From a virus, in the IMG/VR virus record IMGVR_UViG_3300030090_000612, positions 1-32,093 of that record: a stretch of DNA of 32,093 bases; one strand, given 5' to 3'. The translations under genes were made by a program, and so were the position numbers. This document shows positions 19,113 to 27,903 of this stretch, one piece after another. The notes beneath the pieces were generated by a model. The model did not search any database, was not told the DNA's origin, and was given only the letters and a program-made list of their open reading frames with translations. Positions within the stretch are counted from its first letter, which is position 1. The number at the start of each line of letters is the position of its first letter.

Positions 19113-19643
19113 AAGGAGATACTAGTGTTGAAATCTAAACATACACATTGTAGAATTTGTGGAACTGAACTAATTGTAGGTCAGAATTGGACACAAAAAC
19201 GTAAAGATCATTCGATGTACATTTGTAGTGCTTGCGAACTAGAGGAAGGAAGAAACAGGCATATGCGTGTAAACGGCAAATACATTTCTAAGCATCACCC
19301 TTTACATAAACCTGGAAACTATAAATCTTTTGGTGACGCTGCGTTTAGTGCTTTAGAAAAAGATAAAAAAGTAAAGGAAGGATATGTGTATGCAATCAGC
19401 AATCCTGCATGGCCTGAGTGGATTAAGATAGGTATGGCTGTTGATGCAGAGGATAGATTGAATGCATATCAAACTGGATCACCTAGTCGTGATTATGTTT
19501 TGATACACTCTATTCCTAGCAAAGACAGGTCAAAGACTGAAAGAGAAGCACACAACATAGCATCTACCAATAACACTAGATCAGGTGAATGGTTTAAGAT
19601 ATCTAATAAAGATGTTATAAATATATTAGATAGTTTGGTTTAG
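19089..19643 (+). CDS. GIY-YIG/T5orf172-type nuclease with N-terminal zinc finger
   Basis: A 184-residue protein. The front has CRIC (Cys21, 24) and CSAC (Cys46, 49), a zinc-finger-like pair. Residues 98-170 form a GIY-YIG-type domain of the T5orf172/Mug113 kind: GYVYAISNPAWPEWIKIGMA with the GYVY and IKIG strands, Arg123, Glu151 and a closing SGEWFKI. Such genes are often free-standing mobile endonucleases. Its first eight codons nearly copy those of the GMP reductase gene that follows (19648), which suggests insertion at the start of that gene. Its own stop lies four bases before the GMP reductase ATG. Confidence 0.8.
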   Translation: MRIEDTIKKEILVLKSKHTHCRICGTELIVGQNWTQKRKDHSMYICSACELEEGRNRHMRVNGKYISKHHPLHKPGNYKSFGDAAFSALEKDKKVKEGYVYAISNPAWPEWIKIGMAVDAEDRLNAYQTGSPSRDYVLIHSIPSKDRSKTEREAHNIASTNNTRSGEWFKISNKDVINILDSLV

Positions 19644-19671
19644 TAACATGAGAATAGAAAATACAATTAAG
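19644..19671 (+). repeat. 28-bp start-region repeat, copy 2 (GMP reductase gene)
   Basis: TAACATGAGAATAGAAAATA plus CAATTAAG, covering the start codon and first codons of the GMP reductase gene. The protein-level match MRIE(D/N)TIK also resembles the N-terminus of bacterial GuaC (MRIEEDLK in E. coli, from memory). Confidence 0.92.
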
Positions 19672-20682
19672 TTAGACTTTAATGATGTCTTGATACGTCC
19701 TAAAAGAAGTACTCTTACCTCACGTAAAGAGGTAGACATGGAACGTCACTTTACTTTTAAGCATTATGGAGAGTATAGAGGAATACCTGTTGTAGCTTCT
19801 AACATGGATGGAGTAGGCACATTTGCAATGGCAAAAAAGTTAAATGAACTAAGATTATTTACTTGTTTAACTAAAACATATTCAGTTGTAGGTTTAACAA
19901 GTTACTTTCATAATGCTCCTTACTTAAAAAAACTACCTCTTAATGTGGCAATGAGTATTGGCATTAAACATGACGATCTTAAAAAGTTTATGGCTGTATA
20001 TAGAGTAATACATGATCTACAATATGTTAATATTGATGTAGCCAACGGCTACACACAAAGATTTATAGAGTTTATTAGTAATTTTAGAAAACAATTCCCT
20101 GATATAACTATTATAGCAGGTAATGTAGTAACTGCTGATCAGACCCAAGAGTTAATACTTAATGGTGCTGATATAGTGAAGGTAGGTATAGGACAAGGAT
20201 CTGTCTGTACAACAAGGATACAGACTGGTGTAGGCTATCCACAGCTAAGTGCTATTATGGAGTGTGCTGATGCAGCTCATGGTTTAGGAGGGCATATTAT
20301 AGCTGATGGTGGATGTACTTGTGCAGGAGATGTATCCAAAGCATTTGCTGCTGGTGCTGATTTTGTTATGCTTGGTGGTATGCTTGCAGGACATGATGAA
20401 AGTGAGATTGAACCTGTAGATGGCAAGATTTCTTTCTATGGAATGAGTTCCAAGGTAGCTAATGATAAACATTTTGGGGGATTGGATACATATAAATCTT
20501 CTGAAGGTAGAGAAGTATCTGTTCCATATAGAGGTGCAGTCCAAGATACCATACAAGATATACTAGGTGGAATTAGATCTACCTGTACATATGTTGGTGC
20601 TAAAAGTTTAAAACAATTAAGCAAATGTACAACTTTTATTCGTACTAACAATCAGTATAATAAGGTATACGAAAAATATTAA
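19648..20682 (+). CDS. guaC: GMP reductase
   Basis: A 344-residue, full-length IMPDH-fold enzyme that converts GMP to IMP with NADPH. It reads closely like bacterial GuaC. It has DVLIRPKRSTL at residues 13-23, the NMDGVGTFAMA barrel entry, the NIDVANGYT strand at 128-136 and AGNVVTADQTQELILNGADIVKVG at 157-180. The active-site loop GIGQGSVCTTR (180-190) holds catalytic Cys187. ADGGC, GADFVMLGGMLAGH and the YGMSS flap follow. No CBS domain is present, which separates it from IMP dehydrogenase. It may recycle host guanylate toward adenine nucleotides for an AT-rich genome. It lies in the replication block behind the GIY-YIG gene. Confidence 0.93.
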   Translation: MRIENTIKLDFNDVLIRPKRSTLTSRKEVDMERHFTFKHYGEYRGIPVVASNMDGVGTFAMAKKLNELRLFTCLTKTYSVVGLTSYFHNAPYLKKLPLNVAMSIGIKHDDLKKFMAVYRVIHDLQYVNIDVANGYTQRFIEFISNFRKQFPDITIIAGNVVTADQTQELILNGADIVKVGIGQGSVCTTRIQTGVGYPQLSAIMECADAAHGLGGHIIADGGCTCAGDVSKAFAAGADFVMLGGMLAGHDESEIEPVDGKISFYGMSSKVANDKHFGGLDTYKSSEGREVSVPYRGAVQDTIQDILGGIRSTCTYVGAKSLKQLSKCTTFIRTNNQYNKVYEKY

Positions 20683-20698
20683 ACAAGGGATTGACTAA

Positions 20699-20959
20699 AT
20701 GAAAAATAGCCCATATGCTTTATTAGCTAGAGCAATACTAAAGACAGCAGAAAGGAATTATAAAACTATGAAAGACATTGAAGAAATAAATAAAAGGTTT
20801 GACATATTAGAGACAAAGATAGATCAGATTGCTCAGAAGATAGGTCTATACACAAACAGAGCTTACTCTGATACGATCAGACCTTTCGATGAGGATGAAC
20901 GTAATCGTGCAGCAGAAAGAAAAGCAGCTAACACTGATGATAAATTTGATGGGAGATAG
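20699..20959 (+). CDS. Small coiled-coil protein upstream of DNA polymerase
   Basis: An 86-residue charged helical protein. Residues about 20-48 (MKDIEEINKRFDILETKIDQIAQKIGL) form a short coiled coil; the end is acidic and Ala-rich (DEDERNRAAERKAANTDDKFDG). It ends two bases before the polymerase start, so it may be translated with it. Role unknown; a polymerase accessory is possible by position only. Confidence 0.7.
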   Translation: MKNSPYALLARAILKTAERNYKTMKDIEEINKRFDILETKIDQIAQKIGLYTNRAYSDTIRPFDEDERNRAAERKAANTDDKFDGR

Positions 20960-20961
20960 AT

Positions 20962-23013
20962 ATGAAACTTGTTCTTGATGTAGAAAATACTGTAACCAAA
21001 CGTGATGGTAAACTACATCTTGATCCATTCGAGTCTGATAATTCGCTTGTGATGGTGGGGATGCTAGATGATCGCAACAAAGAAAATATAATTACCTTTG
21101 ATCACGCAGAGCAACAGCCTACCACAAATGGTTGGCAGATTGTCCAAGATAAACTGGACTCTGCCAGCCTACTAATTATGCACAATGCAGCACACGATTT
21201 GTTGTGGCTATGGGAGACAGGCTTTACCTATGACGGTGCAATCTTTGACACTATGTTAGGTGAATACATACTACAACGTGGTCAGAAAGAACCATTGTCT
21301 CTTGAAGCATGTGCAGAAAGATATGAGCTAGAGAATCTCAAACAGGACTCTTTGAAGGAACACCTACGTAAAGGTGGTACTGTTAGAGAGATGCCCTTTG
21401 AAGAGTTATCTAGCTACCTCAGTGCTGACCTTAAAGCTACCAGAGATTTGTACAATATGATTAGTGGTAGGTATGAAGAGTTTGATGATGACACTGGCCT
21501 TGCAGGTACACTCAAGCTAACAAACAAACTAGCTATGTTACTTACACGCATATACCAACGTGGTTTTACTGTTGATAAAGATGCATTGGAAACTGTGCGT
21601 GTGGAGTTTGAACAGGAACGTAATGAATTAGTTAGACAGCTAGAGGAACAGGTTATTGATCTGATGGGTGACACTCCTATCAATCTCAACAGTCCAGAGC
21701 AACTGTCGTGGGTTATCTTTAGTCGTAAGCCTTTTGACAAGAAGCATTGGGCTGAAGAGTTTGGTGATCGTATGCTGGACGCTGACTTCAAAGCAGAGGT
21801 CAACAATCTTAGTGAGGTTATGCACAAGACACAAGCACGTCAGTGTAATGATTGTAATGGCACAGGTAAAACTTACAAGACACGTAAGGATGGTTCACGT
21901 TACGCCAAGCCCAATCATTGTAAGGACTGTGGTGGTGGTGGATATGTTTATCTTGAACTACCAGCAATAGCTGGACTAAAGTTCAATGCACCTAATTCCA
22001 AGTGGGTAAGTGCCAATGGTTTTAGCACCAGTAAAAACAATCTTACTGTACTAGAGGGCAGAGCTAGGTCACGTAACATGAAGGAAGCAGAGCTATTCCT
22101 GCAGAGAGTACGTAGACTATCAGCAGTGGAGACATATCTTTCTAGCTTTGTAGAGGGCATTGCTACACACACTAAATCTGATGGTAAATTACATGTACGA
22201 TTACTACAACATCGTACTGGTACAGGTAGACTATCAGGTGCAGATCCCAACATGCAGAACATGCCACGTGGAGGTACGTTTCCTGTCAAGCGTGTGTTTG
22301 TTTCAAGGTGGGAAGGTGGTCAGATTATGGAAGCTGACTTTGCACAGTTAGAGTTTAGGGTAGCTGCGTTTTTATCTCAGGATAAGGTAGCTATTGAAGA
22401 AGTCAAGACAGGATTTGATGTGCATAGTTATACAGCCAAAGTTATATCTGATGCTGGTCAATCTATATCTCGCCAAGATGCAAAGGCACATACGTTTGCA
22501 CCTTTGTATGGTGCTAGTGGATATGGAAGGACACCTGCAGAAGCGGCATACTATAAACAGTTTACGACAAAGTATGCAGGTATTGCTAAGTGGCATGAGC
22601 AATTAGCCAAAGAAGTATTGAACACTGGTAAAGTTAAAACGCCATCAGGCAGGGAGTTTGCCTTTCCTGATGCACAGAGAAGACGGTATGGGGGTGTGAC
22701 ATATTTCACACAGATTAAAAATTATCCTGTACAATCTTTTGCAACTGCTGACATCGTACCTATATCTCTGTTATACATAGATAGGTTGTTATCAGCTAAC
22801 AGGCTACGCAGTTGCGTAGTAAACACGGTGCATGACAGTATTGTTATTGACGTGCATCCAGAAGAGGAAAGGAAAGTACTAAGAGTAATTGAAGCTGCCA
22901 ATGATAAACTTATATGCATCATCAATAAGACATGGGGTATTGATTTTAATGTGCCATTATTATTAGAAGCAAAGATGGGTTTAAATTGGCTTGACACTAA
23001 AGACGTTGCATGA
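20962..23013 (+). CDS. polA: Family A DNA polymerase with 3'-5' exonuclease and internal DnaJ-like zinc motif
   Basis: A 683-residue replicative polymerase. The exonuclease domain shows DVE (6-8), HNAAHDL (74-80) and YLSADLKATRD (152-162). Palm motif A is MEADFAQLEFR (456-466), motif B is RQDAKAHTFAPLYG (504-517) and motif C is NTVHDSI (621-627). The position matching E. coli 762 is Phe512, the ancestral residue. Between thumb and palm lies a cysteine module, CNDCNGTG (295-302) and CKDCGGGG (320-327), a pair of CxxCxGxG motifs as in DnaJ, where T7 polymerase carries its thioredoxin-binding insert. A partial DnaJ domain in the polymerase is reported for phage HMO-2011, so this assigns the phage group. 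AGGGAGA-like sequence precedes the ATG. Confidence 0.95.
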   Translation: MKLVLDVENTVTKRDGKLHLDPFESDNSLVMVGMLDDRNKENIITFDHAEQQPTTNGWQIVQDKLDSASLLIMHNAAHDLLWLWETGFTYDGAIFDTMLGEYILQRGQKEPLSLEACAERYELENLKQDSLKEHLRKGGTVREMPFEELSSYLSADLKATRDLYNMISGRYEEFDDDTGLAGTLKLTNKLAMLLTRIYQRGFTVDKDALETVRVEFEQERNELVRQLEEQVIDLMGDTPINLNSPEQLSWVIFSRKPFDKKHWAEEFGDRMLDADFKAEVNNLSEVMHKTQARQCNDCNGTGKTYKTRKDGSRYAKPNHCKDCGGGGYVYLELPAIAGLKFNAPNSKWVSANGFSTSKNNLTVLEGRARSRNMKEAELFLQRVRRLSAVETYLSSFVEGIATHTKSDGKLHVRLLQHRTGTGRLSGADPNMQNMPRGGTFPVKRVFVSRWEGGQIMEADFAQLEFRVAAFLSQDKVAIEEVKTGFDVHSYTAKVISDAGQSISRQDAKAHTFAPLYGASGYGRTPAEAAYYKQFTTKYAGIAKWHEQLAKEVLNTGKVKTPSGREFAFPDAQRRRYGGVTYFTQIKNYPVQSFATADIVPISLLYIDRLLSANRLRSCVVNTVHDSIVIDVHPEEERKVLRVIEAANDKLICIINKTWGIDFNVPLLLEAKMGLNWLDTKDVA

Positions 23014-23053
23014 TATAACTATGCAATCTGTAATATAAAAGGAGAATATATAT

Positions 23054-23947
23054 ATGACTGAAGTAACTACAATTAACACAAATAACTATGCAGCTATGGC
23101 TGAAGCAATGGGGATGTCTATTGATACAACTTCCTCTAACAGACAAGCAAGCACACTTGCACGTTTACGTATTCATCACTCAGCTATTATGGGTCAGGAA
23201 GAAGTAAAGGGTAAAACTGTAAACTTAGAGGTCGTACCTGCTGGTACGTACAAATTAGAGATACCTGATGGGCCTACTTACTATGCTAATAAGGTAACAA
23301 TCAGACCTTACATGCAAAGGTTTATGTATAAGAAGTTTGAGAAAGGCAATGACACTACTCCTAATCGTTATGTCAAAACTGTTATGGCTAATGACCTTAA
23401 CAGTGACATGAAGGATAATGACGGTGGGTTTAACTGTGGCAAACCTGCAGGGTTCATTAAAGATTGGGCAGGTCTACCTCAAAAGATACAAGATCTGATA
23501 CGTCAAATTAAACGTGTACGTGTATTGTTTGGTACAGCAGTACTACATGATCCTGTAGATGAAACAGGTAAGCCTGTAACATTAGAACCTACTGCTTTCA
23601 TATGGGAAGTTGAGAATAGGGATGCCTTTAAAACTATTGGTGGTATCTTCACTAAGTTGGGTAATATGAAGAGACTTCCACCTCAACATACCTTCTCGGG
23701 TGCAACAGAGGAACGCAACTTACCTAACGGTAATAGTTTCTTCTTACCTACAGTAGCATTAAATCTTCAGACTACTCTTGAGATGGATGATGATACACAA
23801 GAGAACTTCTCCAACTTCTTAGCTTGGATCTCTAACTATAATGATTACATATGTAATTCATGGAATGAGAATATGCACAAGCATGAAGAGGTAGACACTG
23901 AAACTGTTGACAGTTTTGTTGACATTGATGAAGAGGAGTTAGTCTGA
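23054..23947 (+). CDS. Putative single-stranded DNA-binding protein
   Basis: A 297-residue protein with an acidic C-terminal tail (EEVDTETVDSFVDIDEEELV), as in T7 gp2.5 and bacterial SSB tails that recruit partners. The body has a beta-rich region (LEVVPAGTYKLEIPDGPTYYANKVTIRPYMQRF, about 58-90) and basic, aromatic segments. It lies between the polymerase and exonuclease genes, where T7-like phages often place their SSB. Strong AAGGAGA precedes the start. The fold cannot be proved by eye, so the call is from tail, position and length. Confidence 0.55.
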   Translation: MTEVTTINTNNYAAMAEAMGMSIDTTSSNRQASTLARLRIHHSAIMGQEEVKGKTVNLEVVPAGTYKLEIPDGPTYYANKVTIRPYMQRFMYKKFEKGNDTTPNRYVKTVMANDLNSDMKDNDGGFNCGKPAGFIKDWAGLPQKIQDLIRQIKRVRVLFGTAVLHDPVDETGKPVTLEPTAFIWEVENRDAFKTIGGIFTKLGNMKRLPPQHTFSGATEERNLPNGNSFFLPTVALNLQTTLEMDDDTQENFSNFLAWISNYNDYICNSWNENMHKHEEVDTETVDSFVDIDEEELV

Positions 23948-24807
23948 TGAACCACCCTGCTGAACTGGCATTGCATCAGTATCTTGAAGATGCAGCTAAT
24001 AGCAAGTCCACCATATCTGAGGAAACAGTCCGACAGATAGGCATTGATGTAATGGACGCTATTAGACGTCAGTTCAGTGGGCCTGTTAGGCGTGACAAGT
24101 TTAGACTACGTATGTCAAATATAGGTAGGCCATCTTGTCAACTCTGGTACGAGAAGAACAAACCAGAGACTGCTTTACCTAAACCAACTACATTTGTAAT
24201 AAACATGTTACTTGGTGATATAGTTGAAGCAGCCTTTAAAGGTATATTAAAGGAAGCTAAGATAAAGTACGAGGACTCTGAGCACGTAACCCTAAAGGTT
24301 AAGGACAAAGAGATTTCTGGTACGTATGATCTTGTGATTGATGGTGCAGTAGATGATGTTAAGTCTGCTTCTGATTGGTCTTATAGGAATAAATTTGAAT
24401 CCTATGACACTTTAAAACATGGAGATTCTTTTGGTTATGTTGGACAACTAGCTGGCTATGCTAAAGCATCTGGAAAGAAAGCTGGCGGCTGGTGGGTAGT
24501 TAATAAAGCTAATGGTAATATTAAATATGTACCTGCTAACATAGACATAGATGAAGAAATGGATAAAGTGGGAGAGCGAATTGAAGCTGTAGAGTCTAGT
24601 GAGTTTAAGAGGTGTTTTGATCCAGTGCCAGAAAGGTTTAGGGGTAAACTAACTGGTAATAAAATACTAAATGATAACTGTAGATTCTGTAGCTATCGGT
24701 TTGATTGCTTCAAAACCTTACAGGAATTACCATCAAGAATGTCACAAGCACAGTCACCAAAGATTGTGCAATATGTGGAGCTTGCAGATGAGAAGAAAGC
24801 AGTTTGA
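23947..24807 (+). CDS. Cas4/RecB-like exonuclease with probable Fe-S cluster
   Basis: A 286-residue nuclease. The RecB-family core is visible: GD at about 90 (GDIVEAAF, with Glu94), GTYDLVID with Asp128, DDVKSAS with Asp137 and Lys139, and the QLAGY motif (Gln167 to Tyr171). Cysteines 64 (PSCQLWYE), 245, 248 and 254 (CRFCSYRFDC) fit the split four-Cys Fe-S site of Cas4 and AddB. It probably takes the part of T7 gp6: resection of DNA ends, primer removal and recombination. Its ATG is coupled to the SSB-like gene's stop, and it overlaps the endonuclease I gene by 20 bases. Confidence 0.85.
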   Translation: MNHPAELALHQYLEDAANSKSTISEETVRQIGIDVMDAIRRQFSGPVRRDKFRLRMSNIGRPSCQLWYEKNKPETALPKPTTFVINMLLGDIVEAAFKGILKEAKIKYEDSEHVTLKVKDKEISGTYDLVIDGAVDDVKSASDWSYRNKFESYDTLKHGDSFGYVGQLAGYAKASGKKAGGWWVVNKANGNIKYVPANIDIDEEMDKVGERIEAVESSEFKRCFDPVPERFRGKLTGNKILNDNCRFCSYRFDCFKTLQELPSRMSQAQSPKIVQYVELADEKKAV

Positions 24808-25240
24808 AGCTGCACTAAGACATGGATATAGGAGTGGTCTTGAGATAAAGATAAAAGATCTTTTAGTTGCTTTAAAAGTACCAGTAAAGTACGAAGCAAT
24901 AAAGATTGAATGGGAAGATCTCATGTACCGCACCTATACTCCTGACTTTGTGTTACCTAACGGTATATTTATTGAGACAAAGGGTAGGTTTACAGCAGCA
25001 GATAGACGTAAACATGTTGAAATAAAAAAGCAACACCCTAAACTTGATATACGTTTTGTGTTTGATAATAGTAGACGCAAGCTAAGTAAAGGTGCTAAGA
25101 CTACATATGCTAGTTGGTGTGAGAGAAATAAATTTATATACTGTGATAGAGATATACCTGAAGATTGGATAAAAGAAAAGGGAAAGGATAAACATAAAGA
25201 GCTTATACACTTTCCCTTAAAGAAAATAAAAAGGAGATAA
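24788..25240 (+). CDS. Endonuclease I, T7 gp3-like Holliday junction resolvase
   Basis: A 150-residue resolvase that debranches replicating DNA before packaging. Catalytic residues align with the T7 enzyme at nearly the same spacing: Glu19 (SGLEIKI), Asp53 (YTPDF), Glu63 and Lys65 (FIETKGRF). In T7 gp3 the corresponding residues are Glu20, Asp55, Glu65 and Lys67. FVFDNSRRKLSKGAKTTYASWC (91-112) is also typical. The ATG at 24788 has GGAG seven bases upstream; an open frame runs further back to 24671 but inside the exonuclease gene. Confidence 0.92.
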   Translation: MRRKQFEAALRHGYRSGLEIKIKDLLVALKVPVKYEAIKIEWEDLMYRTYTPDFVLPNGIFIETKGRFTAADRRKHVEIKKQHPKLDIRFVFDNSRRKLSKGAKTTYASWCERNKFIYCDRDIPEDWIKEKGKDKHKELIHFPLKKIKRR

Positions 25241-25241
25241 T

Positions 25242-25565
25242 ATGGAAGATGAACCTATATGGATAGACTTTGATAAGAATGATTTTGTAATTACATTAAC
25301 ACCTGCTATCAATAAAAAAGATAATAGGTGGACAGGAGAGATTATGTTAAATCATTGTTCTACACAAGATAATGATATGCATCCAGAAGACTGTGATAAT
25401 ATGGTGCAAATGATTAATATGTTATTAGCTTCCATTCCTCTTATGGAACATGATTTAGAGTTTAGAAATAAACTTTGCAACTATGCTAAATCTATGGTAA
25501 AAGAAAATGATAAATCTAAAATAATAGATACGGTAGACAATGTTATAAATGTAAACTTTAATTAG
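25242..25565 (+). CDS. Acidic hypothetical protein
   Basis: A 107-residue acidic protein, starting directly after endonuclease I behind AAGGAGA. It starts with strands (PIWIDFDKNDFVITLTP) and has a central Met-rich helix (DNMVQMINMLLASIPLMEHDLEFRNKL). No cysteine pair, span or known motif. It is probably a small accessory protein of the DNA metabolism block; no family is recognised. Confidence 0.68.
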   Translation: MEDEPIWIDFDKNDFVITLTPAINKKDNRWTGEIMLNHCSTQDNDMHPEDCDNMVQMINMLLASIPLMEHDLEFRNKLCNYAKSMVKENDKSKIIDTVDNVINVNFN

Positions 25566-25579
25566 AAGGAGATATGTAC

Positions 25580-25855
25580 ATGACAACAATCCCTACAGAT
25601 ATGGTTAATAAACCACCTCATTACAATAAGAGTGGTATTGAATGTATAGATGCTATTGGTGCAGCTACAGAGGATGGCTTTGAGTACTATTTACAAGGAA
25701 ACATTTTAAAGTATCTGTGGAGATATAGATATAAGAATGGTGTGGAAGATTTAAAGAAAGCAAAATGGTACTTAAATAAACTAATAGAGATACAATCTGT
25801 ATCCTACGAAAACGTGGATAAGAATGATGTTATTAAAAGTCTATTTGACACTTGA
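25580..25855 (+). CDS. DUF3310 / T7 gp1.7-like protein (putative nucleotide kinase)
   Basis: The protein is 91 residues from the ATG at 25580, which is eight bases after AAGGAG; the ATG at 25574 is too close to it. It has the DUF3310 core: DMVNKPPHYNKSGIECID, then YLQGNILKYLWRYRYKNGVEDLKKAKWYL. T7 gp1.7, in this family, is a thymidylate/dideoxythymidylate kinase, so a role in nucleotide supply is likely. Its place just before the ribonucleotide reductase supports that. Confidence 0.85.
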   Translation: MTTIPTDMVNKPPHYNKSGIECIDAIGAATEDGFEYYLQGNILKYLWRYRYKNGVEDLKKAKWYLNKLIEIQSVSYENVDKNDVIKSLFDT

Positions 25856-25994
25856 TATAGATTCAGAAGAGTATCCTATTCCTGCCGATGGTGCAGTTGA
25901 CTTAGAAGTTGATAGTGCTTTTAGAGAGTACATACATGATATAGATGGGATGAATATTAAAAACATGAAAATAGTAATGGGGGATGACAGATGA
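25827..25994 (+). CDS. Acidic micro-protein (55 aa) before the ribonucleotide reductase
   Basis: A 55-residue frame overlapping the end of the DUF3310 gene and coupled by ATGA to the reductase gene. It is acidic with alternating strands (MLLKVYLTLDIDSEEYPIP, VDLEVDSAFREYIHDI) and ends in MGDDR; the GGGGGA within its last codons is the reductase ribosome site. Plausible but not proven. Confidence 0.55.
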   Translation: MLLKVYLTLDIDSEEYPIPADGAVDLEVDSAFREYIHDIDGMNIKNMKIVMGDDR

Positions 25995-27892
25995 ATAATT
26001 ATTTACCAACAGATTACCAAGCCTTTATTCATACATCACGCTATGCTCGTTGGCTAGATGATGAAGGACGTAGAGAAACTTGGGCTGAAACAGTTAATAG
26101 ATACATAACAAATGTTGTATGTCCTAATATAGAAAGCAAAGATATAATCAAAAATATAGAGAGTGCAATACTTAGCTTGGAAGTAATGCCTTCCATGAGA
26201 GCGTTAATGACTGCAGGACCAGCTTTAGATAGAGATAATACAGCAGGATATAACTGTAGTTATCTACCCATAGATGATCCTAAAAGTTTCGATGAGGCTA
26301 TGTTCATTCTCTTGTGTGGTACTGGTGTTGGATTTAGTGTTGAAAGGCAGTTCATCTCTAAACTCCCCGAAGTCCCCGACCTCGATGATAGTGAAACTGT
26401 CATTGTCGTTAGGGATAGTAAAGAAGGATGGGCTAAAGCTCTTAGACAACTAATTGCACTCCTATATAGTGGTGAAATACCTAAGTGGGATATGTCACGT
26501 GTCAGACCTGCAGGATCAAGACTAAAAGTTTTTGGTGGTAGGGCTAGTGGTCCTGCTCCACTAATAGATCTATTTAACTTTACAGTTAAGATATTTAAAG
26601 ATGCACAAGGACGTAGGCTATCTTCAATAGAGTGTCACGATATAATGTGTAAGATAGGAGATATAGTTGTTGTTGGTGGTGTACGTAGGTCAGCAATGAT
26701 AAGTCTAAGCAATCTAAGTGATGATCGTATGCGTCATGCTAAATCAGGAGCATGGTATGAACATGAAAAACAACGTGCATTAGCTAATAATTCTGTAGCA
26801 TATACTGAAAAACCAGATGCACCTTCGTTTATGAGAGAGTGGTTGGCATTAGTAGAATCAGGGAGTGGAGAACGTGGTATATTCAATAGGCAAGCAGCTA
26901 AAGAACAGTGTAAAAAGAGTGGTAGGAGAGATGATAGCTATGATTTTGGAACCAATCCTTGTAGCGAAATCATTCTTAGGCCATATCAGTTTTGTAATCT
27001 TACTGAAGTTGTGGTCAGGGCTACAGATAGTGTTAAAAGTCTTGAGAATAAAGTACGTATTGCTACCATTCTTGGGACTATACAATCCACCTTCACCAAG
27101 TTCCCATACTTGCGAAAGGTGTGGACAAAAAATACAGAAGAGGAGCGTTTGCTGGGTGTGTCACTCACAGGGATAATGGACAACCCTCTTATGGTATGTA
27201 AGAATAAGGGTTTAGCAAAGACCCTACAACATTTAAAGGAGGTAGCAGTTGATACAAATAAGATATGGGCATCTAAATTGGGCATACCGAACAGTACTAG
27301 CATTACTTGTGTTAAGCCTAGTGGCACTGTTTCTCAACTGGTGGACTCAGCCAGTGGTATACATGCAAGACACTCTAACAAATACATACGCACCGTAAGA
27401 GGTGATAACAAAGATCCATTAACACAGTTTATGAAAGACCAAGGTATTCCTAATGAACCCTGTGTAATGAAGCCTGACAATACAACAGTATTTAATTTTC
27501 CTGTTAGATCACCTGAAGGATCTTCTGTTAGGGCTGATTGGACAGCCATTGATCAACTTAAACTATGGTTGGTATACCAAAGAAACTGGTGTGAACATAA
27601 GCCTTCAGTTACAATAAATGTACGTAAGGATGAATGGTTTGAGGTAGGTGCATTTGTATATGAACACTTTGATGAGATGTCAGGTGTGTCATTTTTACCA
27701 TACGATGATCACATCTATCAACAAGCACCTTATCAAGAAATTACAAAGCATGAATATAAAATGTTACTAGACATTATGCCAGATAAAATAGATTGGTCTA
27801 AGCTATCTTCTTATGAAAAGGAAGATAATACAGTGTCATCACAGACTATGGCATGTACAGGTGATATATGTGAAGTAGTAGATATAATATAA
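25991..27892 (+). CDS. nrdJ: Class II (adenosylcobalamin-dependent) ribonucleoside-triphosphate reductase
   Basis: A 633-residue monomeric reductase that makes dNTPs using vitamin B12, without oxygen. Active-site residues align with the Lactobacillus enzyme by spacing. Cys89 (GYNCSYLPI) and Cys335 form the redox pair. Asn322, Cys324 and Glu326 lie in TNPCSEI; the Cys324-Cys335 spacing of 11 matches C408-C419. The C-terminal relay pair Cys622/Cys627 (CTGDIC) matches C731/C736. The chain is shorter than the 739-residue Lactobacillus enzyme. B12 dependence ties infection to cobalamin in the host. AGGGGGA-type site precedes the start. Confidence 0.92.
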   Translation: MNNYLPTDYQAFIHTSRYARWLDDEGRRETWAETVNRYITNVVCPNIESKDIIKNIESAILSLEVMPSMRALMTAGPALDRDNTAGYNCSYLPIDDPKSFDEAMFILLCGTGVGFSVERQFISKLPEVPDLDDSETVIVVRDSKEGWAKALRQLIALLYSGEIPKWDMSRVRPAGSRLKVFGGRASGPAPLIDLFNFTVKIFKDAQGRRLSSIECHDIMCKIGDIVVVGGVRRSAMISLSNLSDDRMRHAKSGAWYEHEKQRALANNSVAYTEKPDAPSFMREWLALVESGSGERGIFNRQAAKEQCKKSGRRDDSYDFGTNPCSEIILRPYQFCNLTEVVVRATDSVKSLENKVRIATILGTIQSTFTKFPYLRKVWTKNTEEERLLGVSLTGIMDNPLMVCKNKGLAKTLQHLKEVAVDTNKIWASKLGIPNSTSITCVKPSGTVSQLVDSASGIHARHSNKYIRTVRGDNKDPLTQFMKDQGIPNEPCVMKPDNTTVFNFPVRSPEGSSVRADWTAIDQLKLWLVYQRNWCEHKPSVTINVRKDEWFEVGAFVYEHFDEMSGVSFLPYDDHIYQQAPYQEITKHEYKMLLDIMPDKIDWSKLSSYEKEDNTVSSQTMACTGDICEVVDII

Positions 27893-27903
27893 AGGAGAAA
27901 ATT

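Noticed and set aside
24671-24787. N-terminal extension of endonuclease I back to 24671
   Set aside because: It lies inside the exonuclease gene and has no homologous character; the start at 24788 has GGAG at good spacing and places catalytic residues as in T7 gp3.
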